DNA of 64,000 nucleotides from Paragyromitra xinjiangensis (lineage: Eukaryota; Ascomycota; Pezizomycetes; Pezizales; Discinaceae), in contig JBCAMK010000001.1 of NCBI GenBank assembly GCA_038503065.1, positions 3,720,001-3,784,000 on the forward strand. The letters are read 5' to 3'. Each line of letters opens with the position of its first letter. Within the stretch, counting starts at the first letter, position 1. Below are positions 21,777 through 33,177 of this stretch, in pieces. The position numbers and the translations under genes are program-made. The notes under the pieces are model-generated. The model was not told the origin of the DNA and did not search any database. It saw only the letters and a program-made list of their open reading frames with translations.

Positions 21777-22631
21777 ATGAGTGACCATCTCCAGCCTCCG
21801 CTTGCTTCTCTAAGCCTCACCCATGTCTACTATGTTTGCCGCCCTTCCCTCAGTTTTTACCCCATAGCGAAGCTAACAACTTACAGAATCCGGACGACCA
21901 CGTTTCGCTTCTCTGTGCTTGGCTCGCGCTCGTCCCACAGGCACTCGTAGTGTCCTACACTACACTTACAATCGCCCAACGCGAGCTAGAGGTGTTACTC
22001 ATGTTCGCCGGACAACTGTCATGTGAGGCTGTGAATTGGATTCTGAAGCGATGGTTCAAGCAACAACGTCCCAAACGTACACATCTCTCTGACAGTCTTC
22101 CCAAAATCACGCTGACGGGTTGAAATAGAAATGTACGGTAAAGGCTACGGCATGCCCTCCTCACACGCCCAATTCGTCGGCTTCTTCGCCGTATACTTCT
22201 CGCTCTGGATGTACCTACGCGCACAACAACTCCCGTCTTACCAACGGGCGGTGATATCTGTAACGGCGGTAGCTTTGTCTGTTGCTGTTAGTTTATCGCG
22301 GATATATCTGTCGTATCATACGCAGCTCCAGGTCGCGTGTGGGTACTCGGTTGGTGTGGTGTTTGGGTTTGCGTGGTTTGCGTTTACGGCGTGGTTGAGG
22401 GAGACGAAGTTGGGACAGGAGGGAGGTGGATGGGGTCTTGAGGCACTAACGGGGGGGAGGAAGTTGTTGGATTGGATATTGTGGGCGACGCAGATCGTGT
22501 ATGTGAAGGATATGTTGACAGAGGTGGACTTGGTGAGGTGGGAGTGGGAGGTGTGGAATAAGGCGAGGGGCGGGAAAGCTAGAGTGGATGAAGGGGTGAA
22601 GTCGTTGAAAGAAGAGAAGAAGAGGAGGTGA
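21777..22631 (+). CDS. CAX4: Dolichyldiphosphatase (CAX4/CWH8, DOLPP1 family)
   Basis: ER membrane PAP2-type phosphatase that recycles dolichyl pyrophosphate for N-glycosylation. Three exons: 21777-21833, 21887-22076 and 22129-22631, giving 249 aa, the usual size. The N terminus SLTHVYY-NPDDHVSLL matches the family. The PAP2 signature is complete: KRWFKQQRP, then GYGMPSSHAQF, then SRIYLSYHTQLQVACG. Hydrophobic segments flank these motifs. Intron 1 uses a GTTTGC donor and a CTAACAACTTACAG acceptor region; intron 2 uses GTACAC to AATAG. The C terminus is a charged Lys/Glu tail. Confidence 0.93.
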
Positions 22632-23942
22632 AAGATATAAGGTATTGAGAGTGGAAAGGGATTTTTTCTGCGAATATTGAGAATGTGTCGAGGGGGGTGT
22701 TTCTATATGATCCGAGGCGTTTTAAGGCTGTAATACTTACTTTGCTTCATTCTGTATTTTTTTGGATCTATGGGGGTTGTGTTGAGTATGATGTACTGTT
22801 TGTGGAAGGATATATATAGATCAACGTATATAATTACGCTCGTTGGTGGGACTGGAGATGACGCCCAGTTAAATCTAGAGGGGCTGGGCCGAGGGAGGGG
22901 TTGGAAAGCAATACAGAAATGGGTGAGAGAGGAGTGCTAAGGCGAAGGAAAGGTATAGTTGTTGGTCACATGTATCTTCATTGATAACAAATGTGATCAG
23001 AACAATAGGGTGTAGGTAGTCTTGATGCATCATGAAATCCTACCTACCCAGGAGTACCATATTTTATACCTTTTCGCTATCACTTCGCCGCACCCCTAAT
23101 TCAGTATTGAGACAAGTATCAGCAGATTTTGCAATCATGTTGACTTTCTTGGTGCATGCTGGCTTCCGATAAATTCTGGATAACGTATTGCATTAGGGTG
23201 GTGATGATGATGATGAATTCATTAAGCACATTTACGTTAAGGTAGGTCAACAGAACAATCCCGTAGCTCTACCGAGGATCCCCCTCGAGTTGAACGTGTA
23301 CTGGCCATGAGGAAGCTTTTTCCCCAAAGCCTGATGGTAGTGATAAAGTAAGTTAGCTCCAAAAAAGTGTGAAAACAGGCACTGCAGGGAAATGAAAGGG
23401 CTAACATTGATTCTCGAGACAGACATGCAGTACTCTTTCATTGCTCGGAACCTCTGTTCACGGGATAGAGATACCTCCCCTTGACCTTTGAATCCTCGTT
23501 CCAGTGATTTTTTTATAGAACTTAGCTGCGTCTGGTGAGCGTCTTAAGAGAGGGTAACTGCTGGTGTATGATGCTATAGTCAAGGTGTCCCTGGATGCCA
23601 TCCCCCACAAGCTATTAGAGCTAAGTAGTCACCCGGCCTCGCTGTGTCTCCGAATTAGCACCCCCTGGTGCGTAGACGCGAACGAGGGGCGATAACATAG
23701 CCCACTCTGGCAACAACTTTACCACCACCTATACCGGAAAAGCAGCGAATATGACACTAATACTTCATCTTCTACCTAGTTTATCTGACAGCTACATGTA
23801 GTCATTTTTGCAGACAGCGGTTATCGGGATTACGAATGACTGGAAAAAAACCCTATCCAAAAGAGGCCAAAAAGAGATGAAGGGATAATCTCGAGTGAAT
23901 AGTGGAGATCGCTTAATTTTCCGCTAGAGTTGAAAGCCTCTA

Positions 23943-24820
23943 TATATATGTTCTGACCCGTATTCCAAGGATGCCCATTTTAAAACGGGTCAGGCCACTT
24001 TGAAAACGGGTTGACCCATTTTAAAATGGGAGCGCTTTGAACACCGGCCAACCCATATACAAAGTGAAGCTATGAGATGGCCAATATTCAAAGAATACAC
24101 TGTGGAAACACCCTTTCCAACCCAGTGTGTGTATGATTTATCTATATATCTACCTATCTAGTATAGAGCACTGGCAAAGATGCGGTTCCAAGGTGCTCTG
24201 CGGGTGTAAACTACCCTTCAACCTATCACTACACTGTAGTGTTGGTGGGGTTTACACCCGCAGAGTATTCTATAACCACACCTCTACTAGTATCTAGATC
24301 TAGATCGGAAGGCAGCTTGCACCTTTGCTCACCAATATGTGATGGAAGAGGGCCTGGGGTTTATTTATATATCACAACTATACTGAAGTTGCAAGAACCT
24401 AAAGTAGCACACTACTCGCGAATTTATTTAGTATCAGGCGAGCCGAAACCCTAACCCACAGCGATGAAAATGAACTGATGCATCTAAGTTCAGCAATTGT
24501 GGTCCAAACAACTCAGAAGCGTGTGCAAACGAAATAAACACTTAGCTGTCTTAGAAATAAACCACAATTTTTTTTGGGCGTGAATGGGATACGCACCCAG
24601 CGTGGGTTAGGGTTCAAACTTGCTCGATACTTTTTAAATTCACGAGTAGTAGTTGAGGGGGGGCTTGGAAAATTTTTACTTTAGTGGAAATTTTGAATAT
24701 CGGCCATCTCTTAGGTTCACTTTGTATATGGGCCGGCCGGTGTTCAAAGAGCTCCCATTGTAAAACGGGTCAACCCATTTTAAAATGGGCATCCTTGGAA
24801 TACGGGTCAGAACATATATA
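23943..24820. mobile_element. 878-bp inverted-repeat transposon relic
   Basis: The ends are inverted copies starting TATATATGTTCTGACCCG and continuing through TATTCCAAGGATGCCCATTTT, CTTTGAACACCGGCC, CCCATATACAAAGTGAA and GAGATGGCC, about 130 bases in all. The left arm has an extra block of about 20 bases (around 23985-24005) and local repeats of a CCCATTTTAAAAYGGG palindrome. No transposase frame remains. The outer TATATA could be target duplication or part of the repeat; I cannot tell. A second element sits inside at 24166-24330. Confidence 0.75.
24166..24330. mobile_element. Degraded copy of the 43.5-kb MITE family, nested
   Basis: The right end reads AGGCAGCTTGCACCTTTGCTC, matching inverted the GAGCAAAGGTGCAGACTGCCT terminus of the element at 43480-43896. 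The core contains CTCTGCGGGTGTAAACTACCC and its inverse GTTTACACCCGCAGAG, forming a long hairpin at 24196-24268 that also matches that element's inner arm. The left terminus is partly deleted. Its position inside the larger inverted-repeat element shows that it inserted later. Confidence 0.6.
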
Positions 24821-25261
24821 GTACAGGTGCCGGACTGGTAGAAAGAGCTCCACAAAATGGCTTGCCGGTCTCCTAAAGCAGTTCTACATAGCTAGAATGC
24901 CCGGCAAACAAACGTGAGCCTATGGACTATGGAGCAGCTGAAGCAGTGGAGGTACAAAGGAAAGCCTGCATTGGGAAGATCTTGCTATGACACCGAGTGA
25001 TATTTTGTGAAGTGGGGCATACCTGTTGGGGTGGCCGAAGCTTGACGCCAACTTAAAAGAGCAAGATAAAACGAAGAAGAGTTCGTACAGATACTCTGCT
25101 GTAACGATGGGTTAATATGTGCATACTGCATTTCTATTGCTAAGGGTCCGCTTTTAGACATCACACTAGTGGCGGGAGTTTGGTACAATATAACCAAACT
25201 TCCATTTATTTATTTATCGCTTATTCCCAAAATCCGGCTACTCTATACCCGCGATCCACAT

Positions 25262-25897
25262 TTAGAGACCCACCAGCCCCTCAATGAGCTCCTCCGCCTT
25301 CCTCGCCTCATCAGCAAAATACAGCTCTATCATCTTCTCCCTATTCTCAATCTCAAGCTCAAAGACCTTCTTGTTCGCCTTTTCCGCCTTCATCATAACC
25401 TCAAAGCAATTCATTACCATCTCCCCGATCTCAAAATAAGGAATCTCCTCAGGACAGCGAAGTTTCTTGGCCAAGTGATCGTCGACCCTCCCCCACCGTC
25501 CCTCCAATAACTCAAGTTTTTTCCTAGACACCTCCAAATTTTCAACCACCTGCAAAAGCCCTGGCCTGTTTGAGAAATTTCCCACCCCATCCTCGCCAAA
25601 CCCTTTGACCAGTACCTCGATTGTTACTGTCCCGTATTCGTCCTCGAGGAACTTGAATGCATCCTTCAAACGCTCTTGACCGCGGAATGAGACTTCAAGC
25701 CTGTCGATATCGTCTCTGAGAGTTCGGCACCGATGAACGATCGTGTACCAGATTTCGTCGATCTCTTGAAGATCATTTTCGATGTATTTCGCCCTGAGCC
25801 AGCCGTCAAGGAGAGCGTCGAAGAGGGGGAAGAATGCGCGGCCTTCAGCGTGGACGTCGGCAAAGGTGTCGAGAATGTGTGAGATGACGTTGGACAT
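25262..25897 (-). CDS. Hypothetical helical protein
   Basis: Intronless frame of 211 aa from the Met at 25897 (an upstream in-frame Met at 25948 would add 17 residues; MSNVISHILDTF is the more natural start). It is rich in Glu, Lys and Leu with long predicted helices, for example LQEIDEIWYTIVHRCRTLRDDIDRLE, and a C-terminal run of alternating charges (about 175-205). There is no signal peptide, membrane segment or motif I recognise. Codon and amino-acid use look real, and the plus-strand frames here are its shadows. The role is unknown. Confidence 0.55.
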   Translation of the reverse strand: MSNVISHILDTFADVHAEGRAFFPLFDALLDGWLRAKYIENDLQEIDEIWYTIVHRCRTLRDDIDRLEVSFRGQERLKDAFKFLEDEYGTVTIEVLVKGFGEDGVGNFSNRPGLLQVVENLEVSRKKLELLEGRWGRVDDHLAKKLRCPEEIPYFEIGEMVMNCFEVMMKAEKANKKVFELEIENREKMIELYFADEARKAEELIEGLVGL

Positions 25898-27691
25898 GAT
25901 AGGATATAGGTTTGGGGTAAAGATGAGAGTATGTTGTGTGACTCTCAAGGGTGGAAGGTCTCAAGAATAGATACCTGCCGAGGTATTGAGTTAGAATATG
26001 AGGGATTCAAGAGGAGATATATTATAGTTATTGGAAGACTTACTCTGAGTTTATATGTGGACGTTGAAGTTATAATCGAGGATAAAAGAATGTCAATGAT
26101 CGAGGGTAGGCGCTCTACTAAAACTAGAAGGAAGGTAGACGAGGGTATAGGAGATCTAGCAGCAGGAGGACTTATGCGTCCAATTTATAGACTTTTTTAA
26201 TATCCATCTCGTCCAGCATCATTTTTCCGCTAGGAATTTACTAGCTCGTGGTTTTTAAACCGCGCTATTCTATTAATCCAGTTTTAAACCGAGTTGAAAT
26301 CGCGCCTAACGCTCTAAGAAGCGAATCAACTGGCTGACTGAGTTAATACAAGTATCTAGCACACACTCGGTATCTTGCGCCATGTTTTTCGATTTTACGT
26401 CGAGATCTTCGGTACGTGTATGTATGCCCAGTTGGGTATCTAACACCTAGTGCCATAACCGCGACGACGCAGCCTAGCTCGACGAACACGCGAGCTTCTA
26501 CATGAGGCCAATAAGTAATTAGAAATAAATAGGGAGAGATAACTACGACCTGTGGGGTATCGTTTGCTTTGGGTTGTTGGTAGTTCACGTCAACGGGTAT
26601 ATCAACTCCAGATCTCATTACGGGTGTTTGTTACACTTCCAAGCAATATTCGTGTTGAAACTGTGGAAATACCCGCAAAGCGAACCTTGAATAACAGCCT
26701 CGCTAGATCACTCCACTTAGAGAGCTTGACACCCTAGCCGTTTATAGAATAATATTTAGACAAGCGACTAAAAATCATGATTACTACCATCTAGCGCGCT
26801 CCCTCAAGCTAACGCGAAATAAAACCGATTAGAAACTTTCATGGGTGGTTTTATTCTCGCCTGCATGTCGTCCTAAAAGCCACACAGAAATCGAGTTGTG
26901 GTTCCAGCCCGGAGACGTAGCTTCTGAATATTGGAAATACGGCGTGACGTGACGTTGGACTAGCGTTGTCACGTTAGATATGCGCTTACCGTATTGGGTT
27001 GATTGGTAGGTGTCAAGTGCTTTTGCGTAATTTATTAGTTATCAAGCACTAGAAGGGTTGGGAATCTGGCTATGTGCCTGAGGCGAATAAAGGTGTGAAG
27101 AGCAACTAAGAAATGAATGTGGGAGGCTAATATTAACATATCCAATCAGTAGGATTTGTCGGTTTTATTCTGATTAGTTAGACGTGTTGATATCCACGAA
27201 TCAAAATCTACCCAGAAATACCATTGTGCGAATAGCTATCATGTAGACGACTACTTAGTCATGGATCATCACTCGTATGGCCACATCCCATGGTGATTTT
27301 TCTACAATTTAGAAGACGGCAAGCTCAGAATAGAGACATAAAAAAGCTGTAGATTTGAAGAACACAGCCCCAGAAGATAAGATCGCAACCCTATCACTAA
27401 GTCCACACCTCCCCAAAGACCTACACCACAGCCATTCCTTTGCTGGCACGGTCATATTCGAAAGTATATTCAACAGCTACATAAAATAAGCAAAATAAAA
27501 ACTACAACCTATATACACGCTCTCCAGCACCGATAAAAAACGCCCAGAGATGTAACAGATTTTCACCGAGGACGAACCGTTACCCCCCATCTCCCGTCCC
27601 ACCACCCACCCATTTTTCAAAAAAAAAAAACGTAGTCTAAGAATACCCACACCGATCTTACCATAATCCCATTACCACAAAGGAGCCTCCA
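25898..27691. other. Gene-poor stretch
   Basis: About 1.8 kb. A 91-codon minus frame at 26343-26618 and others lack family features or exon context. Homopolymer A and short AT-rich tracts occur near 27480-27630, just past the FAD synthetase stop. No repeats or RNA genes are visible. Confidence 0.45.
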
Positions 27692-28643
27692 CTACCTATC
27701 CCTCCCAAGCCTTTCCTGCTCATCCTCAACAAGTTCATACGCCGGTCGGAAATGCACCTCCCCAGACGCCGCCTCCGCAAGTGCCGGGTTCGGATGTGTG
27801 TCTGTCGTGCCGCCAAGAGAAGTATACCCTTTATCATAAAGCGAACAATACGGGATATCCAGAGCGCGGAGAAACTGCATCATCAGCAATTACCCCCCAC
27901 AACCCCCCACGGGGGTCTAAGACACGGGGCAACTTACAGCCCAAACCTCCTGATAATGCCAATCGATGACGGGATGCACCCTCATGAAATCCGGCCACCC
28001 GTGGTCCGTGCGATCAAAGTGTGTCAGGAACTCACCGTGTGGGTCTGTCCGCCGCGTGCCGACGAAGATGGCTTTGACGGCTGGGTTCTCGCGTAGGTAT
28101 GTTTCGAAGGCTTTCTTCATAGGGAGGGCGTAACGGGCGAGATCAAGGTGGTATATGGGTACGCAGATGTCTACGAATTCGTCGACTTCCGGGAATGGGT
28201 GCGCGGACATGACGAAGACTGCGTTTAGGAGCGCAGTGTTGTGTTTTTGGGAGGGGTGGGAGAGGCCGGCGAGGAAGAGGATTAGGAGGACAAGGCAGTC
28301 TTTGCCGCCATTGAAGGAGATGGCGAGTTCGTCGAGACTGGGGAGGTTAGATTAAGGTTTGGAGAGGGGGGGGGGGGGGGGCGAACGTGTATTTTTCTAG
28401 AGCGTCGTGGATTACTTGTAGTGAGGCCAATGTTTGACGCTGGACTTGTCGGAGGAGTTCAGTCTCGGGTTCGGATTGTAGGAATGTTGATATCTTTGTG
28501 TTTAGCTGTTCGCATATCCGTCGTAGGGACTCGAGGGATTGTTCAGCTTTTGGGGGTCTGGTGGTGGTGGAGCCATTCTGCTGGTGGACTAAGTGGGAGG
28601 AGTGGTCGGGGTGGTCGTCGTTGAGCATTATTCCTCTTGACAT
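27692..28643 (-). CDS. FAD1: FAD synthetase (FMN adenylyltransferase, FAD1)
   Basis: Converts FMN and ATP to FAD; PAPS-reductase-fold enzyme, normally cytosolic. Minus-strand exons 28387-28643, 27938-28337 and 27692-27874 give 279 aa; an upstream in-frame Met at 28736 would give 310 but lies in leader-like sequence. Family marks: AISFNGGKDCLV (ATP loop), [63 protein letters not shown]. Intron 1 (28338-28386, 49 nt) begins GTTCG followed by a run of 16 C on the coding strand (28366-28381), unusual for a donor region. Intron 2 is a standard GTAAGT to GCAG. It is divergent from SOG2. Confidence 0.93.
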
Positions 28644-29779
28644 GGCTGGGGGGTGTGAAGAGAGAGAACTGGGTATTCTGGGTATCTTTCTGCAGAGTCG
28701 TCTCTTTTTATTATTATTACCCCGCCGTCCTGACACATATCTGGATCTCCGACCCCCACCTCGCCTTTCAACTGAATGGCGTATTGCAATACCCTGGGGA
28801 GGAGCAATGGATGAGAGCCTGGCGATATCTTCGAGGTACAGTCTTATATCTTTCAGCTGTAACTGGGGTTTTTGGCTACATATGTATTTCTACGTGGTGG
28901 AGTTTATCGGCCCGAGACAGGTCCAGATAGCCGGTTTGCCGGCTATCTTATCTAGCTATCTATGGTACGTGATACAATTCGGTGAGGGGATCCGGTTCTG
29001 AGCTGAGATGTTCTCGTATTCAGGGAACTTCCTTTCTTTTCTCTGCTCTTCGAGGGCATCTTCACGGTGGAGGGAGGGAGGAAATACATGTGTTGAATGT
29101 AGTCACACGTGTTACCCCGCGGATCCGCGTAACGTAGACGACGAAACGGTCTCGGGAGGGGGAAAAAGAAAAAGCTTGACGCTGGGACGGATCGCTCTCC
29201 ACGCGAGCCCATCGCTATTTTCCCCTCTCGGTTTCGTGTATTTTTATGTGCGCAAATCACAGGACAGCACAGGACACTCGATGTAATTCTGCCTTAAGCA
29301 GGGCCGTCCCTGGATGCTGCAGCTATATTTGTGTATGTACAGTACCTGCAGCCTCTTCTCATGAACGAGGCCCTCCATCCAGGAATCACCGTGGTTTGTT
29401 TACCATCTCGTCCGCATCTCGAGAAATGGAGGACCACATTACATGTACATACGTTCACAGCAAAGTGCATGTACCCACTTCCATACATGAGGTAGGGTCC
29501 TTCAGGCAGCTGCATTCAATGTAAAACGCCTCATAGGCTCATCCGTGAGACAGGGCTATCGTCTCTGGCTCTCGGAACCAGCAGCAGAGAGTTACATGTA
29601 CCTAGAAAACAAGGCAGCGGACAAGACAACTTCACCTCCTCCGTCTCATCATCCGCTCACCAATGAACTGCTGCTGTGTCTTTTGTACCAGCTGAAACCC
29701 CCCCGTGAACTGTAGTCCATCTACTGTTTCAACAGCATCTCCTCCCCTCCATCTCCATCCTGACAACATCTCCATCATC
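28644..29779. promoter_or_regulatory. Divergent promoter region between FAD1 and SOG2
   Basis: About 1.1 kb separating two divergent genes. It contains several ACATGTA-type palindromes (around 29436-29474 and 29593-29600) and a CT/CA-rich leader just before the SOG2 start. Open frames across 28498-29001 and 29008-29286 are not supported by any family feature. I see no discrete, identifiable operator. Confidence 0.4.
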
Positions 29780-32700
29780 ATGTCAGCCCCTCTCCTCTCG
29801 GATAGTGCCGTTATCGCACTCATCAAATTTACTCTGAGAGCTGCTCATGCCAATACTAGAGTCGTAGAGCATCGAAAAAATGGAAGTGTCTCTTCTGATG
29901 GGCGTCCAGGCGTCACTCTCGATTTGAGCCGCAAGAACATTTCGAATATCCCCCCAAAAGCAATCTTGCTCCTCAAGGATGAGATAGAAAGGTCAGTCCA
30001 CAGTCCAAAAACGCCACAGCATCTCTTTTCCCTGCTTCTGGGTCGTCAATATTTTTTATCTCCTTCTCGGTGGCGGTTCTTTGTTGACAGTTTTATTTCG
30101 ATCCTGTGCGCTATGCAGACTCGCTTTGGCCCACAATCAATTGTCCTCGTTCGCCGATGAGTTCTCGGGCCTCCTCCATTTGCGGTACCTAAACCTCCGT
30201 GCCAATTCTCTTGCGGAGTTTCCTCTGGTGGTAAGAATAGAATGAATCTTTTTCCCCTTCCCTTCCGTGTGGCTGTCTCCTTTTTGGTTGGTGTGCTCAA
30301 TGAATAGTGGTCAAATGCTGACATTGTGCACCACCAATAGCTCACCCAGCTTCCGTCACTCGAGGTTCTTGATGTCAGCCGTAATCAATTAACGTCCCTT
30401 CCTGCTGATTTCGGCTCATTGATGTCGCTAAAGGTAGTAACTTCCGTCGACAATAGAATGTCGCTCCTCCAATCCTATTCATTTTAGTTTCCTAACAAAA
30501 AAGATTAAAGGTCCTCTCAATTTCAAAAAACCAAATCAGTGTGCTCCCAACTTACATTGGCTCCATGCCTGAGCTCAAAATCTTCAAATCGTACCATAAT
30601 CCCATCGTCTTCCCCCCAGCGGACGTAATGGATCACGATGCAGTTGAGCAAGCAGAGTCAGATGCGTGGTTGGAGGGGGTCAAGCAGTTTTTAAGACGGC
30701 ATGAAGAGAAAGAGCAGGGTGCAGGATCCGAATCGGGGTAAGACTTTTCTTTTTCTCATTCTTTTTTTTCCTTCTTCCTCCCCTTTTTCCCAATCGCGGG
30801 TTCCTGTCAAGCCGGGGCCAGGGTACCGGTAGGGATGGGTTAGATTGTCCCGTGGTGCCAGTAGCGTGCCGTTCTGGTTCATAATTTCCCGTTACTAAAC
30901 CTTTTTCTGGGGTAAAAATTGTAGCAGCCTGAGCTCCTCAGAGGATGGGAAGCAGGATGGATCTTCTTTTTCATCATCTCTCACCAACACCACTGCATCT
31001 TCGATTTCCGCTGGGGCTTCCGACTTGAGCTGTGGGTCTTCAGAAAATAGCGATACAGCGACAAAATCTACGACACAGCTACAGGCAGAAGCTCCATTCA
31101 CGCTTTCGTCAGAGCTAGGTGACATGACATCCTCCTCTCTCAGGACGCGATCCGCAAGTCCGTCGAAACGGCCAATGCCTCAGCAGCAGCAGCTATCGAT
31201 GAACGCCACTACGATTCTCTCTGCTTCCGCCTCCTCTCAGCCTCACACACCTCTTTCTGAAACGAACCTGCAACTGTCTCAATTGGAACGCTCCCGCAGT
31301 CATAGCGAATCGACCGCCCAGCTACAGACCATCCGGGGGAACCGGAGGATGGGAATGCTCCCACCCTCGCGGAATTCCCCAAATGCTTCTTCCGAAAGCA
31401 TAGGGGTGGCAGCAGGGGCATCAGGAGTCCCTCATACAGTTGCTGAACACCATCACCACCGTCAGCACCACAATTACCAGAAGCCAGCTAAACATCAGCG
31501 AGGATACTCCCACGACAGCATTATCACTGCCACTCGTTCCGTCAAGAAGATGGGTAAGCCTTCTGACGTCAGCACCAGGAACCCCCGCCATAGCCCTACT
31601 GAGAAGGAGAAGAAGCCAGGTCCCTACTTTCGTCGTCTGTCTTCTCTTCCTGAGCATAAACGGTCGACCCTCTCCTCTGCGCGGGTTGCTGAAGCTGCTC
31701 GTGGCATTCTCTACGCAATGTCGACTTTGCAACGCCCAATCGAGCAGTACGTGCAGTCTGCAGTTGACCCCAACGGCCCGCATCACAAGGTCGAGCGTGC
31801 ACTCTACAATGGAAATATCCACATTGGCTCTCTCGTTGGTGCCCTCGAGGCCTATGAGGAGAAGGACGATGAGGCCGCTGTTGAGCAGGTGGTTGATGCA
31901 TGCTACAGCTGCGTTGCAGCTTTCCGCCAGGTATTAGCTATGCTGCAGAGCAGCAGCAAGGAGATTGTTGCTGGAGTGGCTGGGCCAGATGTGAGGTACA
32001 TGAGAACGCTACTACTAACGGTTTATGGGAGCTACGTGGAAGTCCAGAGTTCATATGAGATATTGAGGCCGTTGCTGCCGAAGGGAAAACCAGCCCCGAA
32101 GGAGGGCCCTACAGTGGCAAGGGATATGAGAGGGAGGCTGCCAATGCAGAATGGGAATCCGGGGCTGAGGTTAGCGTCAATTCCGTCTGCGGGTTTGGTG
32201 TCGTCGCCGTATACAACACCACGAGGGGTAGGGGCAGGTGGGCCAGATTACTTTTCACTCCCGGCCACGCCGGGGCTGCCGAATTTGTCCTCGGGAATCT
32301 CACAAATGTCGGAGGGCGGGTTTGATCAGGATGAGCTATTGTATGGGACATTCCAGGCAGCAATTGGGGCAGCGTTGTCGACGTTGCCAGTTGTTGAGAG
32401 GGAGATTAAGGCGGCGTTGGGGCAAAGTTTGCAGCCGAGCACGGCACTTAAATTGAAGCAGGTGGCGAGCTTGTGCGTGACGGGGGCAGAGGCGGCAAGG
32501 AGGTTAGGGAAAGCTAGGTGGGAGGCGATTCAGGAAGGGGATGTAGGCGAGAGGAGGAAATTCTGGGAGGATACTAATAAGTTTACTAATGTTTGTTTTC
32601 CCTTCTTGATGGAAGTGTGTAGTGCTGACATGATCTGGGATAGTTGATTGTCAATATCGCGGAACTTATCAAATCGACTCACCAAGAGCATACTTTCCGC

Positions 32701-33177
32701 AAGCATACTCTCGCTGCTGTCGGCGCTGTTGTTCGTCCTACTAAGGACCTCTATATTCTCATGAATGGCAACTCCTTCCGCATGTACTCCCCCGAGTCTT
32801 TGGCTCCTCAGCAGCCCTCACCACCCATCTCGTCACCAACCCAATTCGCGTTTCAGTCTATGACGGCTCCGCAGACTTGGCTTGCGGCTACGCCGTTATC
32901 TGCAGCGCTGGGACCAGCAGCCCAGGCAACGCTTCCTCAAGGGATGTATTACCCGAGTCCTGGGCTAGGTGGGGGTGGTAGCGGGAGCGTACCTGGGAGC
33001 AGGAGCGCGACTTTGTTGAGTATGGTGCATCCGACGGTCAGTAGCGCGTTGAACGGAATGGGGGGACTAAGTTTGCCTGGAACACCCGGTGAAGGACCTG
33101 GGGGGTTGGGGATGGGGATGGGGATGTCGAATGGGAGGGGCATGGGTGTGGGGGGAATGGCGGTCAAGATGAGTTGA
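29780..33177 (+). CDS. SOG2: RAM signalling protein SOG2 (leucine-rich repeat)
   Basis: Scaffold of the RAM/NDR-kinase network for polarity and septation. Six exons: 29780-29991, 30119-30230, 30341-30433, 30511-30737, 30925-32590 and 32644-33177, giving about 947 aa. The N terminus holds leucine-rich repeats (VTLDLSRKNISNIP, LHLRYLNLRANSLAEFP, LEVLDVSRNQLTSLP, LSISKNQISVLP), each exon ending near a repeat boundary. The middle is Ser/Gln-rich and disordered with a His-rich patch. The SOG2 domain follows: AARGILYAMSTLQRPIEQYV, AFRQVLAML, LLLTVYGSYVEVQSS, EDTNKFTN-LIVNIAELIKSTHQ. The last intron must use GTTTGT at 32591; the later GTGTGT would give an impossibly short 29-nt intron. The C terminus is Gly/Met-rich. 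An upstream in-frame Met exists at 29705. Confidence 0.9.

Larger units (their letters stand above)
22632..25261. other. Intergenic region with nested inverted-repeat elements
   Basis: 2.6 kb lacking genes. It holds a large inverted-repeat element (23943-24820) with a smaller element inside it, both listed separately. A GTGATGATGATGATGAATTC stretch near 23201-23220 continues as ATTAAGCACAT and recurs in the spacer at about 10634. The remaining sequence shows no coding signal. Confidence 0.5.

Noticed and set aside
31171..31193. Run of CAG codons as a possible expanding trinucleotide repeat
   Set aside because: Only a few CAG units within the Gln/Ser-rich middle of SOG2; normal for a disordered linker.
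32618..32643. Alternative end of SOG2 at TGA before 32650
   Set aside because: Using the GTGTGT donor would give a 29-nt intron, and reading through ends the protein inside the conserved SOG2 domain. The GTTTGT donor at 32591 restores KFTN-LIVNIAELIKS.
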